A stretch of 64,000 nt of DNA, from the NCBI RefSeq assembly GCF_003054045.1, contig NZ_QBKH01000002.1, forward strand, positions 124,001 through 188,000, read 5' to 3'. Of the stretch, positions 25,006 to 34,909 are shown piece after piece; the stretch's first letter is position 1; the number at the start of each line of letters is the position of its first letter. The DNA is from Sphingobacterium faecium (GTDB lineage Bacteria > Bacteroidota > Bacteroidia > Sphingobacteriales > Sphingobacteriaceae). Position numbers and translations under genes: made by a program. The notes under the pieces were generated by a model. That model saw only the letters and a list, made by a program, of their open reading frames with translations, was not told where the DNA came from and did not search any database.

Positions 25006-26133
25006 ATGGGGATGAAGGTGCTTTTTTTAATATTTCATGGTTTTAGCGAACATAACGGAATCAGTAAAAAGATTTGGGGACAGATCAATGGGCTCAAACA
25101 AAATGGTGCCCAAGTGACCCTCTGTCATTATACCGTAGAGGCCAGTGGACATCGGGTGTGGAAGGTCAATGAGGATGTACTCGTGGATCTCGGCAAAGGA
25201 ACCTCGGCCAAGATTCGCAAACGCATCGATTACCGCGCCATCCAGGAGTATGTTGTGAAAAATAATTTTTCACTCGTTTATATCCGTTCGGATCACAATG
25301 CCAATCCATTTACGATCCGTTTGGTGAAAAGCATACGTCAATCCGGAGCTACCGTGATGATGGAAGTCCCGACTTATCCCTACGATCAGGAATACAATAC
25401 CGCCAAAATGAAGCTGGAATTGTGTGTCGATCGCTTGTTCAGAAGGCAGCTAGCCAAGCAGTTGGATGCTGTCGTCACCTTTTCCAATTTTGATCAGATC
25501 TTCGGTCAAAAAACCCTCCAGATTTCCAATGGAATTGACTTTGGCGCCATCCCGATCCGCCATCCCATTACCAAAGGGGGAGAAGAGATTCATCTGCTTG
25601 CCGTCGCTGAGATCCACTACTGGCACGGGTTTGACCGCCTGATCCAAGGTCTCGCACTTTACCAACAGCAGCAGTCTGCACGTCAGGTGATTTTTCATCT
25701 CGTGGGCGAACTCACGGGGGAACGCGAGCGTCAAGATATTCTGGTGCCCATCCAGAAGCACGGTCTGCAGCAGCAGGTCATCCTCCATGGTGCCCTTTGG
25801 GGTACGGCACTCGATACGCTATTTGATCAGGCCGATTTTGCGATCGGAAGCTTAGGGAGACACCGTACCGGCATCGATGTGATTCGCACCTTGAAAAACC
25901 GCGAATATGCGGCACGCGGCATTCCATTTATCTATTCCGAATCGGATCCAGATTTTGACCAGTGCGATTACATCATCAAAGCAACGGCAGACGAATCGCC
26001 GATTGATATCCAGCAGATTTTGGATTTTATAAACCAATTGAAGACATCACCGGATACCATCCGAGCCAGTATCCAAGAACTTTCTTGGCAAGGCCAGATG
26101 AACAGGTTGTTGCAATCCGATCTATTGCAGTAA
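25006..26133 (+). CDS. Glycosyltransferase, GT-B fold (GT4-like)
   Basis: 375 residues. The pattern is that of GT4 enzymes: GFSEHNGISKKIWGQI at the N-terminus, ISNGIDFG in the middle, the linker AVAEIHYWHGFDRLIQG and DFAIGSLG near the usual E-x7-E site, where EYAARGIPFIYSESD replaces the standard 'EAMA.G.PVI' segment. The acidic pair is thus not classical. It follows the flippase by 83 nt. Codon use matches the rest of cluster I. Confidence 0.72.
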   Translation: MGMKVLFLIFHGFSEHNGISKKIWGQINGLKQNGAQVTLCHYTVEASGHRVWKVNEDVLVDLGKGTSAKIRKRIDYRAIQEYVVKNNFSLVYIRSDHNANPFTIRLVKSIRQSGATVMMEVPTYPYDQEYNTAKMKLELCVDRLFRRQLAKQLDAVVTFSNFDQIFGQKTLQISNGIDFGAIPIRHPITKGGEEIHLLAVAEIHYWHGFDRLIQGLALYQQQQSARQVIFHLVGELTGERERQDILVPIQKHGLQQQVILHGALWGTALDTLFDQADFAIGSLGRHRTGIDVIRTLKNREYAARGIPFIYSESDPDFDQCDYIIKATADESPIDIQQILDFINQLKTSPDTIRASIQELSWQGQMNRLLQSDLLQ

Positions 26134-26276
26134 ACGTGCTTTTTTTGATCTTTTAGATAGGGAATCTCGGTTGGACAACGGTAAGCGATAAAACTGATAC
26201 AAGCGTAGCCTGCCCTATGTGGAATAGTCAAAAAAGGATAACAACTGCGATGATCGCGATAACCAAATAATTAGTA

Positions 26277-26284
26277 TATTTTTG
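26277..26284 (+). promoter_or_regulatory. Possible -7 promoter element before the GT2 gene
   Basis: TATTTTTG fits TAnnTTTG and lies 21 nt before ATG 26306 in a 170-nt gap, but no TTG is seen near -33. Confidence 0.3.
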
Positions 26285-26305
26285 TCATAAATACAACGAT
26301 CTCCT

Positions 26306-27484
26306 ATGGTACAGTTTTTATTTTGGTTCAGTTTGCTGTTGGTACTTTATACCTATGTAGGCTATGCCCTGTTGATTTTTTTATTGGCAAAATATAGACC
26401 TTATAAAACACAGGTACAGACCCCAGATGGGCGTGCAGAAGAACTTCCTGAGGTCACCCTATTTATAGCGGCTTACAATGAAGCGGATATTATTGCAGAA
26501 AAGATGCTCAACTGCAGGTCACTGGCTTATCCTGCACAAAAACTCCAGATCATTTGGGTCATTGATGGGAGCAATGACCAGAGCGAAGTCCTCTTGCAGC
26601 AGTATCCAGACGTGCAGATCGTAAGTTCTCCTTTACGCAACGGGAAAACTGCGGCCATCAATCATGGAATGCAACATGTCAATACACCTATTGTCATTTT
26701 TAGCGATGCCAACTGCTTGCTCAATAGCGATGCCATACACATCATGGTCAGCCAATTTAACGATCCTAGCATCGGATGCGTATCCGGGGAAAAAAGAGTT
26801 GCTTTTACGGATGGTGATACCATATCATCCAAAGGCGAGGGAACCTACTGGAAGTATGAATCCCTGCTCAAAAAACTGGATTTTCAATATTACTCCACCG
26901 TAGGTGCCGCAGGTGAGCTTTTTGCCATTCGTACGCAATTGTTTACCGTGATGCCAGAAGATACGTTGTTGGACGATTTTATGTTGTCCATGGGGATTGC
27001 GCAAAAGGGTTATCGCATTGCGTATACTCCTGATGCCTATGCCGTAGAGTCTGGTTCACTCAATATGGAAGAAGAAGCAAAGCGTAAAAGACGCATTGCA
27101 GCTGGCGGCTGGCAGTCCATCAACAGGCTGCTGCCCTTACTCCATATCGTGCGTTACGGCAAGTTGAGTTTTCAGTATATCTCGCATCGGGTTTTGCGCT
27201 GGTCCGTCACTCCCTTTGCCCTATTTGCGCTATGGCCACTATCTTTCGTGATCGGACTAGGACAAGAGTCACCCTATAACGTGTTTCATGTCATTTTTGT
27301 CGCCCAGGTAGTCTTTTACCTTTGCGCAGGCATTGGATATCTCCAGCGAGATCATCCCCATGTGTCAAAATTGTTTTATGTTCCCTATTATTTTATATTT
27401 ATGAATATAAATGTCCTGTTGGGGATTTACTACCTATTAAGCAAACAACATCGCAGCGGATGGGAGAAATCTCAGCGAAAATAA
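26306..27484 (+). CDS. Membrane-bound family 2 glycosyltransferase
   Basis: 392 residues. An N-terminal helix (2-23) is followed by LFIAAYNEADII, IWVIDGSND, FSDANCLL (DxN in place of DxD) and, after the catalytic part, KRRIAAGGWQS (the R-x-x-x-GG-W-Q form of the QxxRW box). Three C-terminal helices lie at about 290-380. It resembles the ICA/cellulose-synthase-like GT2 enzymes used for membrane-level chain growth. A histidine kinase gene follows after 13 nt, so they are probably co-transcribed. Confidence 0.84.
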   Translation: MVQFLFWFSLLLVLYTYVGYALLIFLLAKYRPYKTQVQTPDGRAEELPEVTLFIAAYNEADIIAEKMLNCRSLAYPAQKLQIIWVIDGSNDQSEVLLQQYPDVQIVSSPLRNGKTAAINHGMQHVNTPIVIFSDANCLLNSDAIHIMVSQFNDPSIGCVSGEKRVAFTDGDTISSKGEGTYWKYESLLKKLDFQYYSTVGAAGELFAIRTQLFTVMPEDTLLDDFMLSMGIAQKGYRIAYTPDAYAVESGSLNMEEEAKRKRRIAAGGWQSINRLLPLLHIVRYGKLSFQYISHRVLRWSVTPFALFALWPLSFVIGLGQESPYNVFHVIFVAQVVFYLCAGIGYLQRDHPHVSKLFYVPYYFIFMNINVLLGIYYLLSKQHRSGWEKSQRK

Positions 27485-27497
27485 TTTAGCAAACATC

Positions 27498-29321
27498 ATG
27501 GAGGAAAGAGCATTACATAGCTTAAAATATTTGGAAAAGATCTTAGATCTGACCAGTGATACGTTATTCCTGATCGATCAGAATAATGTATGTGTGGATG
27601 CCATTGTTAAGACCGAGAACCCGATCATCAATCCCCGGATGGCATTGGTCGGAGTCCATTTACTTACTCTTTTACCGGCATCTACAGCGCAGCTTATTGA
27701 GGACGAATTTGCGAAATGCCGCCAGACGGGAGAGACTTCCAACCTCAATTACGATTTACCGGCCCATGATCAGACTTATTATTTCAAGTTTATCATCCAT
27801 AAGTTTGATGACGAACATTTGCTGTGTCAATATCGCGATATTACGCAGCGCAGTAGTATGAAACTTCGGCTCAAATCAGCTTTGAAAGCACAGTTGGAGG
27901 TGGGCAAGGTGGCGATGATCGGACATTGGCGTTTTGATTCCCAAGAGCAGACATATCTGCATACCGGATATTCCAATCTGTTGCACGCCAACCTCTTGGA
28001 GCCAAAAATTACGACCATGACGGAACTTTTGGAGTACATTCATCCCGATGACCGCAAAAAGTTAAGTGATTTTGTCAACCAGGATCAAACCGAGTTTGCG
28101 ACTTTAGAATACCGCATGATCTTTCCAGATCTGCCGATTACCTATATCCGCGCAACCAAATATGCTCGGTTAGTGGAAAATGACCAATGGATCATCGATG
28201 GCTTTTCGCAGAATGTGAGCGATTTTATGAAAAACAGAAATGAGCTGGAAATGGTGCTGGCCGTCGTGCACAATGCGCCGTACAGCATTTTTGCGTGTCA
28301 TATGGATGGTCAATTGGCTTTTGCCAACAAGGCCTGTCGCCAACAGAATGCACTTACTGAACAAGAGCAGATCGATCATTTCAAAGTGTATGAACGGCTG
28401 AAAAATTTCAGTTCAAAAGAAGAATGGGAAGCATTTTTACAAAAATTAAAAGAAGCCGAAGGTTATTTACAATATCGCTGTGATATTCCCTATCCGCTAA
28501 TGGATATTATTGGTTCCGAATGCAGCTCATTGATTATTAAAAATGGTAATGGCGAAGATATAGTATGGACCATCCAACGCGATATCTCCGATCAGATCAG
28601 ATATGAAGAGCAGCTCCTCCGCTCCAAACAAACCGCAGAGGAGTCTGAAAAGTTAAAATCGGCCTTTATTTCCAATATGAACCATGAAATCCGTACCCCA
28701 TTGAGTGCGATCATGGGCTTTGGTAATATCATCGCTGAGACCCCAGATCCCGAATTACGGAAAGAGTACGGACAGATTTTGACGACCAACAGTAGCCAAT
28801 TGCTGCGCTTGGTGTCCGATGTCTTGGAAATGTCGCAGATGGAAGCCGGTAAGGTGCGGTTTGAATCTGCTCCTGTATCGCTCAAGGGGATTTTCAACGA
28901 ACTCTCTTTAAGCTTTCTTCCTTCGGAAGATCTGCCTGACTTGTTTTTTGATATTCCCGAACAGGAGGTTGTGGCCTATTTGGACCGCGGGCGGGTGATG
29001 CAGGTCTTGGTCAATTTGATCAACAACAGCAGGAAGTTTACCCCTTCCAAAGGATCTATTCATGTCGGTTATGTTCTGCATAAGGATACCGTTGAGTTTT
29101 ATGTTAAAGACAATGGCATCGGAATTGCTAAAGAGTTGCAGGAATCGATCTTCAACCGCTTCTTTAAGGTCAATGAGTCCGACAAAGGCAGTGGCCTGGG
29201 GCTATCCATCTGCAAAGGCATTGTCGAACAGATGCATGGTACAATTTGGGTAGAGTCAGAAGAAGGGGAAGGATCGACCTTTAAATTTATGCTCCCATTA
29301 GATATTCCGACATCATCCTAA
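27498..29321 (+). CDS. Soluble PAS-type sensor histidine kinase
   Basis: 607 residues without any transmembrane segment, so it senses an internal signal. Three PAS-like regions lie at about 10-115, 135-240 and 248-368; the third ends in the typical VWTIQRDISDQ. HisKA with phosphoacceptor His396 (MNHEIRTPLS), then HATPase_c with the N box around Asn509-510, G1 box DNGIGI (538-543) and G2 box GSGLGL (564-569). No receiver domain is attached. The nearest receiver genes are 12834 and the hybrid protein at 30558. It is embedded in cluster I, so it probably tunes polysaccharide output. Confidence 0.88.
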   Translation: MEERALHSLKYLEKILDLTSDTLFLIDQNNVCVDAIVKTENPIINPRMALVGVHLLTLLPASTAQLIEDEFAKCRQTGETSNLNYDLPAHDQTYYFKFIIHKFDDEHLLCQYRDITQRSSMKLRLKSALKAQLEVGKVAMIGHWRFDSQEQTYLHTGYSNLLHANLLEPKITTMTELLEYIHPDDRKKLSDFVNQDQTEFATLEYRMIFPDLPITYIRATKYARLVENDQWIIDGFSQNVSDFMKNRNELEMVLAVVHNAPYSIFACHMDGQLAFANKACRQQNALTEQEQIDHFKVYERLKNFSSKEEWEAFLQKLKEAEGYLQYRCDIPYPLMDIIGSECSSLIIKNGNGEDIVWTIQRDISDQIRYEEQLLRSKQTAEESEKLKSAFISNMNHEIRTPLSAIMGFGNIIAETPDPELRKEYGQILTTNSSQLLRLVSDVLEMSQMEAGKVRFESAPVSLKGIFNELSLSFLPSEDLPDLFFDIPEQEVVAYLDRGRVMQVLVNLINNSRKFTPSKGSIHVGYVLHKDTVEFYVKDNGIGIAKELQESIFNRFFKVNESDKGSGLGLSICKGIVEQMHGTIWVESEEGEGSTFKFMLPLDIPTSS

Positions 29322-29331
29322 GTGCCCATCT

Positions 29332-30390
29332 ATGAAAAACATCACAGAACCTCAGCCGGTACGTATCCGAGCCACAATCGGTAAAGCCGTATATGTGCTT
29401 TTGATGATCGTCACATCGCTATCCTTTCTGGCGTTGTATGTTTCTCCTGAAACTATTGTGCTCTTTCAATGGATCGGTGTGGTCTTGCCTGTATTGCTCC
29501 TTTGCAATTTATTATTTTTGATTATTGGACTATATAAACGGAGTTGGTATAGTATTTGTCCCATTATTGCGATACTGGCAAACTATCATTATTATCCGCA
29601 CAAATTTCAGATGCATAGACCGGAGGAAGGAAATTTAGCCGAGATTAAGTTTGCGACATACAATGTTCACGAATTCAAAATGAGCTATAACATTTCCTCT
29701 ATGGAACATATTGCGGATTATTTTTCCACCAATCAGGTGAATACCATTTGTTTGCAAGAGGTTCCTGCCGACTTAACGGAGGCAGATCTCAAGCGGGTAT
29801 TTAAAGACATGCCCCATATTGTGACCACAAAAGGAGGAGGAAAGCACTTTCAACTTGCTATTCTCAGTAAATATCCATTAGATTCTATTTCCACTATTTC
29901 CTTTCCAGAACGCCCAAATTGTGCTTTATTTGCCGATATGATGGTTAATAATGAAAAAGTACGTATCGTAAACTGCCATTTGCAGACGACAAATTGGAAT
30001 CAGGTCAAAGGTACACTGCTATACGAAGAAGAGACAGGGGCTAGCTGGACAGATGCACTGGGTATCATTTCCAGCAATTTTAAATTTAGAGGCAGGCAAG
30101 TGGATTCCTTAAGGAGCATACTGGATCGTTCCCCTTATCCATTGATCGTGAGCGGTGATTTTAATAATACTCCCGTTTCCTACGGCTATAAAACGATCAA
30201 AGGAGAGTTGAAAGATGCCTATTTGGAGGCCGGAAATGGCTATGGCTATTCCTATCGTTATTTTATGAAGCTTTTTCGGATTGATTTTGTATTATATTCA
30301 GGCACCAAACTGAAAGCCGCCAATTACCGGACAGGAGCTCTGGACTACAGTGATCACTTACCGGTCCTTGTTGATATTGGTCTGAACTAA
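29332..30390 (+). CDS. Membrane-anchored endonuclease/exonuclease/phosphatase family protein
   Basis: 352 residues. Three hydrophobic helices (about 15-35, 42-65, 70-88) precede an EEP domain with FATYNVHEF, CLQEVP, SGDFNNTP and YSDHLPVLV, so all metal and catalytic residues (Asn, Glu, Asp, Asn, Asp, His) are present. Related membrane EEP proteins act on phosphodiesters, phospholipids or nucleic acids outside the cytoplasm; the substrate here is unknown. It lies 10 nt after the kinase gene, likely in the same transcript. Confidence 0.82.
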   Translation: MKNITEPQPVRIRATIGKAVYVLLMIVTSLSFLALYVSPETIVLFQWIGVVLPVLLLCNLLFLIIGLYKRSWYSICPIIAILANYHYYPHKFQMHRPEEGNLAEIKFATYNVHEFKMSYNISSMEHIADYFSTNQVNTICLQEVPADLTEADLKRVFKDMPHIVTTKGGGKHFQLAILSKYPLDSISTISFPERPNCALFADMMVNNEKVRIVNCHLQTTNWNQVKGTLLYEEETGASWTDALGIISSNFKFRGRQVDSLRSILDRSPYPLIVSGDFNNTPVSYGYKTIKGELKDAYLEAGNGYGYSYRYFMKLFRIDFVLYSGTKLKAANYRTGALDYSDHLPVLVDIGLN

Positions 30391-30557
30391 CCGCAATTAT
30401 AACATTTTTGAGACATACATGATTTGTGTTGTTGCTCATGGCAAATAATTAATTTAAAAATGATACTTTAACAGTACCGAAATTGTTGATCTAACATTAT
30501 ATTTACAAATGATATTAGGTATTTATACGTACTATTGTGTAAGCTGCAAATTGACCT

Positions 30558-31688
30558 ATGGAAATTGATTTTTCACTATATAATATCCTCATCGTCGAGG
30601 ATTCGGAAGTTAACCTTTTTATGTTAAAGGGGATTCTTGAGAGAGAATCTTTCCGTGTGTTTTCTGCTTTGGATGAATTCGCGGCACTGGAAACCCTAGA
30701 AAAGGAAAGGATCGACCTGATTTTAATGGATGTGATGCTGGGCGATTCAAATGGTTATGATCTGACGCTCCGATTGAAATCAATGGATCCCTATCAGCAT
30801 ATTCCCGTTATTTTTATTACCCACCTGAGATCACCTGAAGATGTGGTCCGCGGTTTTGATAGCGGTGGAGTGGATTATGTGGCCAAGCCTTTCAATAAAA
30901 TGGAATTGCTGCAGCGGATCAAGCATCAGATCCGTTTAATTGCATCCAATCAGACCATCAGCAGACAGACCGCAGAGCTAAAAGAGGCTATTCTCAATCG
31001 CGACCGCATGTATGCGATATTGGCACATGACCTCCGGAGCCCCATTTCCTCGCTCAAGATGATCTTCAATATTTTGAGTGTGCAGGCCGAAACTGCAGCC
31101 AATGGTTATAGCGATATGGTCAATACCGGAAATGATATTGCCGAACAGCTCTTTACGGTGCTCGACAATTTACTGAAGTGGACCAAGTCCAGCTTGGGCA
31201 TGCTCAGTTATATTCCCCAAAAACTGGATTTAAATGAGCTCATCCAGGGCGTGACAGAAACCTTACTCCCGACTGCCAAATTGAAAAATATCGCTATTGA
31301 ACTTGATTTACAGGATGGATTAGAGATCTTTTTTGATGTGGATATCATGAAAAGCATCTTGCGCAATCTGATGATGAATGCGGTGAAATTCAGCCATAAC
31401 GATTCTGCGATTACACTGAATCTTCATCGGGAACAAGAATGGGCAGTGGTAGAGATTATCGATACAGGTATCGGTATGAGCCCTGCCGTGCAAGAACAAT
31501 TAAATAAGCAGATTGCGAGAGAGGGAGCGGTGACGCCTATGCATGATCAAGGCAAAGGACTTGGACTTTGGGTCGTTTACCACTTTATTCATACCCATGG
31601 AGGTAAATTCTTTTTCGAATCGGAAGAACATAATGGATCCCGTGTTGGATTTAAAGTGAAACTGGTTAACGATGATTTAATCGCCTAA
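30558..31688 (+). CDS. Hybrid response regulator-histidine kinase (receiver at N-terminus)
   Basis: 376 residues, no membrane segment. A receiver domain comes first (Asp58 phosphoacceptor in LILMDVM, Lys110 in AKPF), then HisKA with His157 (ILAHDLRSPIS) and HATPase_c with DTGIGM (302-307) and GKGLGLWV. A receiver ahead of a kinase suggests that another kinase, perhaps the PAS kinase just upstream, phosphorylates it and thereby controls its kinase activity. The 167-nt upstream gap has only a weak promoter match (TACTATTG at 30530). Confidence 0.87.
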   Translation: MEIDFSLYNILIVEDSEVNLFMLKGILERESFRVFSALDEFAALETLEKERIDLILMDVMLGDSNGYDLTLRLKSMDPYQHIPVIFITHLRSPEDVVRGFDSGGVDYVAKPFNKMELLQRIKHQIRLIASNQTISRQTAELKEAILNRDRMYAILAHDLRSPISSLKMIFNILSVQAETAANGYSDMVNTGNDIAEQLFTVLDNLLKWTKSSLGMLSYIPQKLDLNELIQGVTETLLPTAKLKNIAIELDLQDGLEIFFDVDIMKSILRNLMMNAVKFSHNDSAITLNLHREQEWAVVEIIDTGIGMSPAVQEQLNKQIAREGAVTPMHDQGKGLGLWVVYHFIHTHGGKFFFESEEHNGSRVGFKVKLVNDDLIA

Positions 31689-31697
31689 GGTTGATTT

Positions 31698-31750
31698 AAA
31701 AGGACAGATGCACGGTATTTCTTGTTGAAGGACCGTGCATTTGTCTTTTT
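31698..31750. terminator. Bidirectional terminator between convergent genes
   Basis: Stem built on ATGCACGGT (31708-31716) and ACCGTGCAT (31732-31740), prolonged outward through GGACA/TGTCT with G-U pairs to an A-run on the left and a T-run (31746-31750) on the right, so it can work in both directions. It touches the stop codon of the minus-strand gene. Confidence 0.85.
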
Positions 31751-32684
31751 ATGTGATGCTTTTAAAATAAGCAATGGTTTTTTTAAGACCTTCCTCCAAT
31801 TGGATTTTTGGTTCCCAATTTAAGGCTGATTTTGCCAGATCAATATCCGGTTTACGCTGTTTAGGATCGTCAGAAGGCAGGGGTAGAAAGATGATTTTCG
31901 ATTTCGATCCCGTTAGAGCAATCACGCGCTCCGCAAGTTCTCGAATGCTAAACTCATTGGGATTGCCCATATTGATTGGACCGATCGTATCGTTCGGGCT
32001 TCCCATCATTTTGATCATCCCTTCAACGAGATCATCCACATACTGAAAACTTCTGGTCTGCGAACCATCGCCATAAAGCGTGATATCTTGATTGTTCAAG
32101 GCCTGAATAATAAAATTCGATACCACCCGCCCATCATTGGGGTGCATATTGGGTCCGTAGGTATTAAAGATCCGGATGATTTTGATCTGGACATCATTCA
32201 TTCGATGGTAGTCCATAAAAAGTGTTTCTGCACATCTTTTTCCTTCATCATAACAGGAACGGATACCTATTGGGTTGACATTTCCCCAGTATGATTCCGT
32301 TTGTGGATGGATGATCGGGTCACCATAGACCTCACTGGTAGAGGCTTGTAAGATTTTAATGTTTAATCGTTTGGCCAATCCCAGCATATTGATGGCACCC
32401 ATCACCGAAGTTTTGACCGTTTTGATCGCGTTAAATTGATAATGAATCGGAGAAGCCGGGCAGGCCAAGTTATAGATTTCATCCACTTCTATAAAATAGG
32501 GCATGGTCACATCATGTCTGATCGCCTCAAAATATGGATTGGACAAGAGTGGTGCTATGTTATCTTTCGATCCGGTAAAATAGTTATCCAAAGAAATGAC
32601 CTCATTGCCCTCATCGAGCAATCTTTTGCACAAGTGCGAGCCAATAAAACCAGCTCCACCAGTTATCAAGATTCTTTTTTTCAT
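31749..32684 (-). CDS. UDP-glucuronate decarboxylase (UDP-xylose synthase)
   Basis: Extended short-chain dehydrogenase of 311 residues. NAD-binding [10 protein letters not shown] at 7-16, the catalytic YDEGK (Tyr/Lys) and TSEVYGDP, with the UXS-specific signatures NLACPASP and IRIFNTYGP. It turns UDP-glucuronate into UDP-xylose (or stops at the 4-keto sugar). It diverges from the UDP-glucose dehydrogenase gene that makes its substrate, so the pair forms a small UDP-GlcA/UDP-Xyl module. Very close to bacterial and eukaryotic UXS in motif detail. Confidence 0.9.
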   Translation of the reverse strand: MKKRILITGGAGFIGSHLCKRLLDEGNEVISLDNYFTGSKDNIAPLLSNPYFEAIRHDVTMPYFIEVDEIYNLACPASPIHYQFNAIKTVKTSVMGAINMLGLAKRLNIKILQASTSEVYGDPIIHPQTESYWGNVNPIGIRSCYDEGKRCAETLFMDYHRMNDVQIKIIRIFNTYGPNMHPNDGRVVSNFIIQALNNQDITLYGDGSQTRSFQYVDDLVEGMIKMMGSPNDTIGPINMGNPNEFSIRELAERVIALTGSKSKIIFLPLPSDDPKQRKPDIDLAKSALNWEPKIQLEEGLKKTIAYFKSIT

Positions 32685-32743
32685 GTATATTCTTTTTATA
32701 AGAAGTTGAACATTACGAAGATATAGATCTCGCAGTTGTCAGA

Positions 32744-32751
32744 CAAATTTA
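32744..32751 (-). promoter_or_regulatory. Possible -7 element for the UDP-xylose synthase gene
   Basis: On the minus strand TAAATTTG fits TAnnTTTG, about 60 nt before the start codon; no good -33 was found. Confidence 0.35.
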
Positions 32752-32876
32752 TTCCGCTTAGTATTGAAATTTAGTAAATAAATGATTAATTTCGATACAT
32801 ACACATATCTACGGTAACGTCCTTATATGTTGCGAGTTAAAAATGGTAGATGATGTTGTTGTTTTATTATACATAG

Positions 32877-34259
32877 ATGAGAGAAATTAAGAGAATAGCC
32901 TGTGTTGGCGCCGGTTATGTGGGTGGTCCGACGATGTCGGTTATTGCGCAGAAGAACCCGGATATTACGATTACCGTTGTTGATTTAAACCAATCCCGTA
33001 TCGATGCGTGGAATGATCCAGATTTAGACAATTTACCCATATATGAACCCGGTTTGGATGCGGTTGTTGCTGAGGCCAGAGGGCGCAATCTTTTTTTCTC
33101 TACAGACGTTGATCAAGCGATTGAAGAAGCCGATATGATCTTTATTTCGGTCAATACGCCGACCAAAACTTATGGTAAAGGAAAAGGACAGGCGGCCGAT
33201 TTAAAATATATCGAACTTTGTGCGCGTCAAATTGCACGGGTAGCGAAGAACGATAAAATTGTCGTTGAAAAATCTACTTTACCAGTCCGTACAGCAGCAG
33301 CTTTAAAGAGCATATTGGATAATACGGGCAATGGTGTTAATTTTCACATCCTCTCCAATCCCGAGTTTTTAGCAGAAGGTACAGCAGTACCGGATCTGCA
33401 TAACCCCGATCGGGTGTTGATCGGTGGTGAAGATCAGGAAGCGATAGAAGCGCTAGTACAGATTTATGAAGCCTGGGTACCCAGAGATCGCATATTAACG
33501 ACCAATCTATGGTCATCCGAATTGTCAAAACTTGTGGCCAATGCGTTCTTGGCGCAACGCGTATCTTCGATTAATGCAATTTCCGAACTATGTGAAGTGA
33601 CAGGAGCCAATGTAGATGAGGTTTCACGCGCTATTGGTTATGATTCCCGGATTGGACCTAAGTTTCTAAAGGCATCGGTTGGATTTGGTGGATCATGCTT
33701 TCAAAAAGATATTTTAAACCTGGTTTATATCGCCAGGTCCTATAACCTAACTGCTGTCGCGGATTATTGGGAACAAGTGATCCTGTTAAACGATCACCAA
33801 AAAGACCGATTTGCGCAGAAGATTATTCAGACCATGTACAATACGGTCAATGGTAAAAAGATTGCATTCTTAGGTTGGGCATTTAAAAAAGATACCAATG
33901 ATACCCGCGAATCTGCAGCGATTTATGTGGCCGATCATCTTTTAGATGAAGAAGCCGAAATTGTCGTTTACGATCCCAAGGTCTCCGCCGAGCAGATTTA
34001 CCGCGATCTGGATTACCTGGGTACGCGTTCTCCTGCAGAAAATCGCCGTCTACTGACGGTGGTGAACGAACCCAGGGAAGCGCTAACCGGCGCACATGCG
34101 GTGGCCATATTGACCGAGTGGGATGAATTTAAACAATACGATTGGGCCGAAGTAAAAAATGGAATGAAAAAGCCGGCTTTTGTATTTGATGGGCGCAAGA
34201 TTTTAAATCGAAAACAACTCGAGGGGTTCGGCTTTCAATATTACGCTATTGGTGAATAG
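32877..34259 (+). CDS. ugd: UDP-glucose 6-dehydrogenase, animal-like type
   Basis: Two-step NAD-dependent oxidation of UDP-glucose to UDP-glucuronate. 460 residues, longer than the usual bacterial Ugd of about 390-440. The N-terminus [16 protein letters not shown] is of the kind found in animal enzymes. Catalytic Cys is in [10 protein letters not shown], and the UDP-binding C-terminal domain has [14 protein letters not shown]. It provides UDP-GlcA for the polymer and for UDP-xylose. A separate UDP-HexNAc dehydrogenase is encoded at 59886. Confidence 0.92.
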   Translation: MREIKRIACVGAGYVGGPTMSVIAQKNPDITITVVDLNQSRIDAWNDPDLDNLPIYEPGLDAVVAEARGRNLFFSTDVDQAIEEADMIFISVNTPTKTYGKGKGQAADLKYIELCARQIARVAKNDKIVVEKSTLPVRTAAALKSILDNTGNGVNFHILSNPEFLAEGTAVPDLHNPDRVLIGGEDQEAIEALVQIYEAWVPRDRILTTNLWSSELSKLVANAFLAQRVSSINAISELCEVTGANVDEVSRAIGYDSRIGPKFLKASVGFGGSCFQKDILNLVYIARSYNLTAVADYWEQVILLNDHQKDRFAQKIIQTMYNTVNGKKIAFLGWAFKKDTNDTRESAAIYVADHLLDEEAEIVVYDPKVSAEQIYRDLDYLGTRSPAENRRLLTVVNEPREALTGAHAVAILTEWDEFKQYDWAEVKNGMKKPAFVFDGRKILNRKQLEGFGFQYYAIGE

Positions 34260-34263
34260 TAGC

Positions 34264-34301
34264 TTGAAAGTTGTTTAGGAGTGATCCTAGACAACTTTCA
34301 A
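34264..34301. terminator. Long hairpin terminator between ugd and the LuxR-type regulator
   Basis: 17-bp stem from 34264-34280 to 34285-34301 with a GTGA loop and one G-T pair. It overlaps the last codons of the minus-strand regulator gene and serves both converging transcripts. Confidence 0.85.
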
Positions 34302-34909
34302 TTTTCCAGCATATGCTGATGTTCAATAGCCCAGGTCAGCAGCGCATTATTTTCCTCCTCCAGACAGAGTTTGCGACAGATGCGGTGACGCGTATTTTTA
34401 ATCGTATATGGACTCAAATATAGTTTCTCTGCAATATGCTTGGTCGTATACCGATTGGCAATTAATTTTAGCACCTGTTTTTCCGAAGACGTCAGCCCAT
34501 CCAGATTCAGCTCTACCTTTGGAGCCGTATACATCCTGAGCAGACGTTGTATGACCATATGCGTTCCCGCGTAGAGACGGCTCTCATTCAACGGTTTTAT
34601 AATGTAATTTTCAGGATTGACAGCGATAGTACGATCGATGCACTGTTTGGATTCATAAGAGGTGATAAAGATCAGTGCAAATTGTTTTTCAGCCTTATAT
34701 TTCACCATCAGGTCAATTCCATCACAATCATCCTGCAGCTGGATATCGCAGAGGACCAGATCCGGTTGCTGTTCCTGCATGTAGGTGTCGACCTCTTCCA
34801 CTGAAAGCGCAATATTGATCTGGATATTCTCGTAGAAAGAAGAGAAATGCTGTTCGATAAAACGCGCGATGATCATTTCATCTTCAATAATTAAGATCTT
34901 TATTTCCAT
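34298..34909 (-). CDS. LuxR/NarL-family response regulator
   Basis: 203 residues. Receiver with acid pocket Glu9/Asp10, phosphoacceptor Asp55 (VLCDIQL) and Lys105 (IKPL). The DNA-binding domain is at about 138-195, with LTSSEKQVLKLIANRYTTK near the start and a recognition helix YLSPYTIKNTRHRI. It overlaps the end of the kinase gene by 10 nt, so they form one two-component system. Target genes unknown; its location between two polysaccharide clusters makes them candidates. Confidence 0.88.
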   Translation of the reverse strand: MEIKILIIEDEMIIARFIEQHFSSFYENIQINIALSVEEVDTYMQEQQPDLVLCDIQLQDDCDGIDLMVKYKAEKQFALIFITSYESKQCIDRTIAVNPENYIIKPLNESRLYAGTHMVIQRLLRMYTAPKVELNLDGLTSSEKQVLKLIANRYTTKHIAEKLYLSPYTIKNTRHRICRKLCLEEENNALLTWAIEHQHMLEN

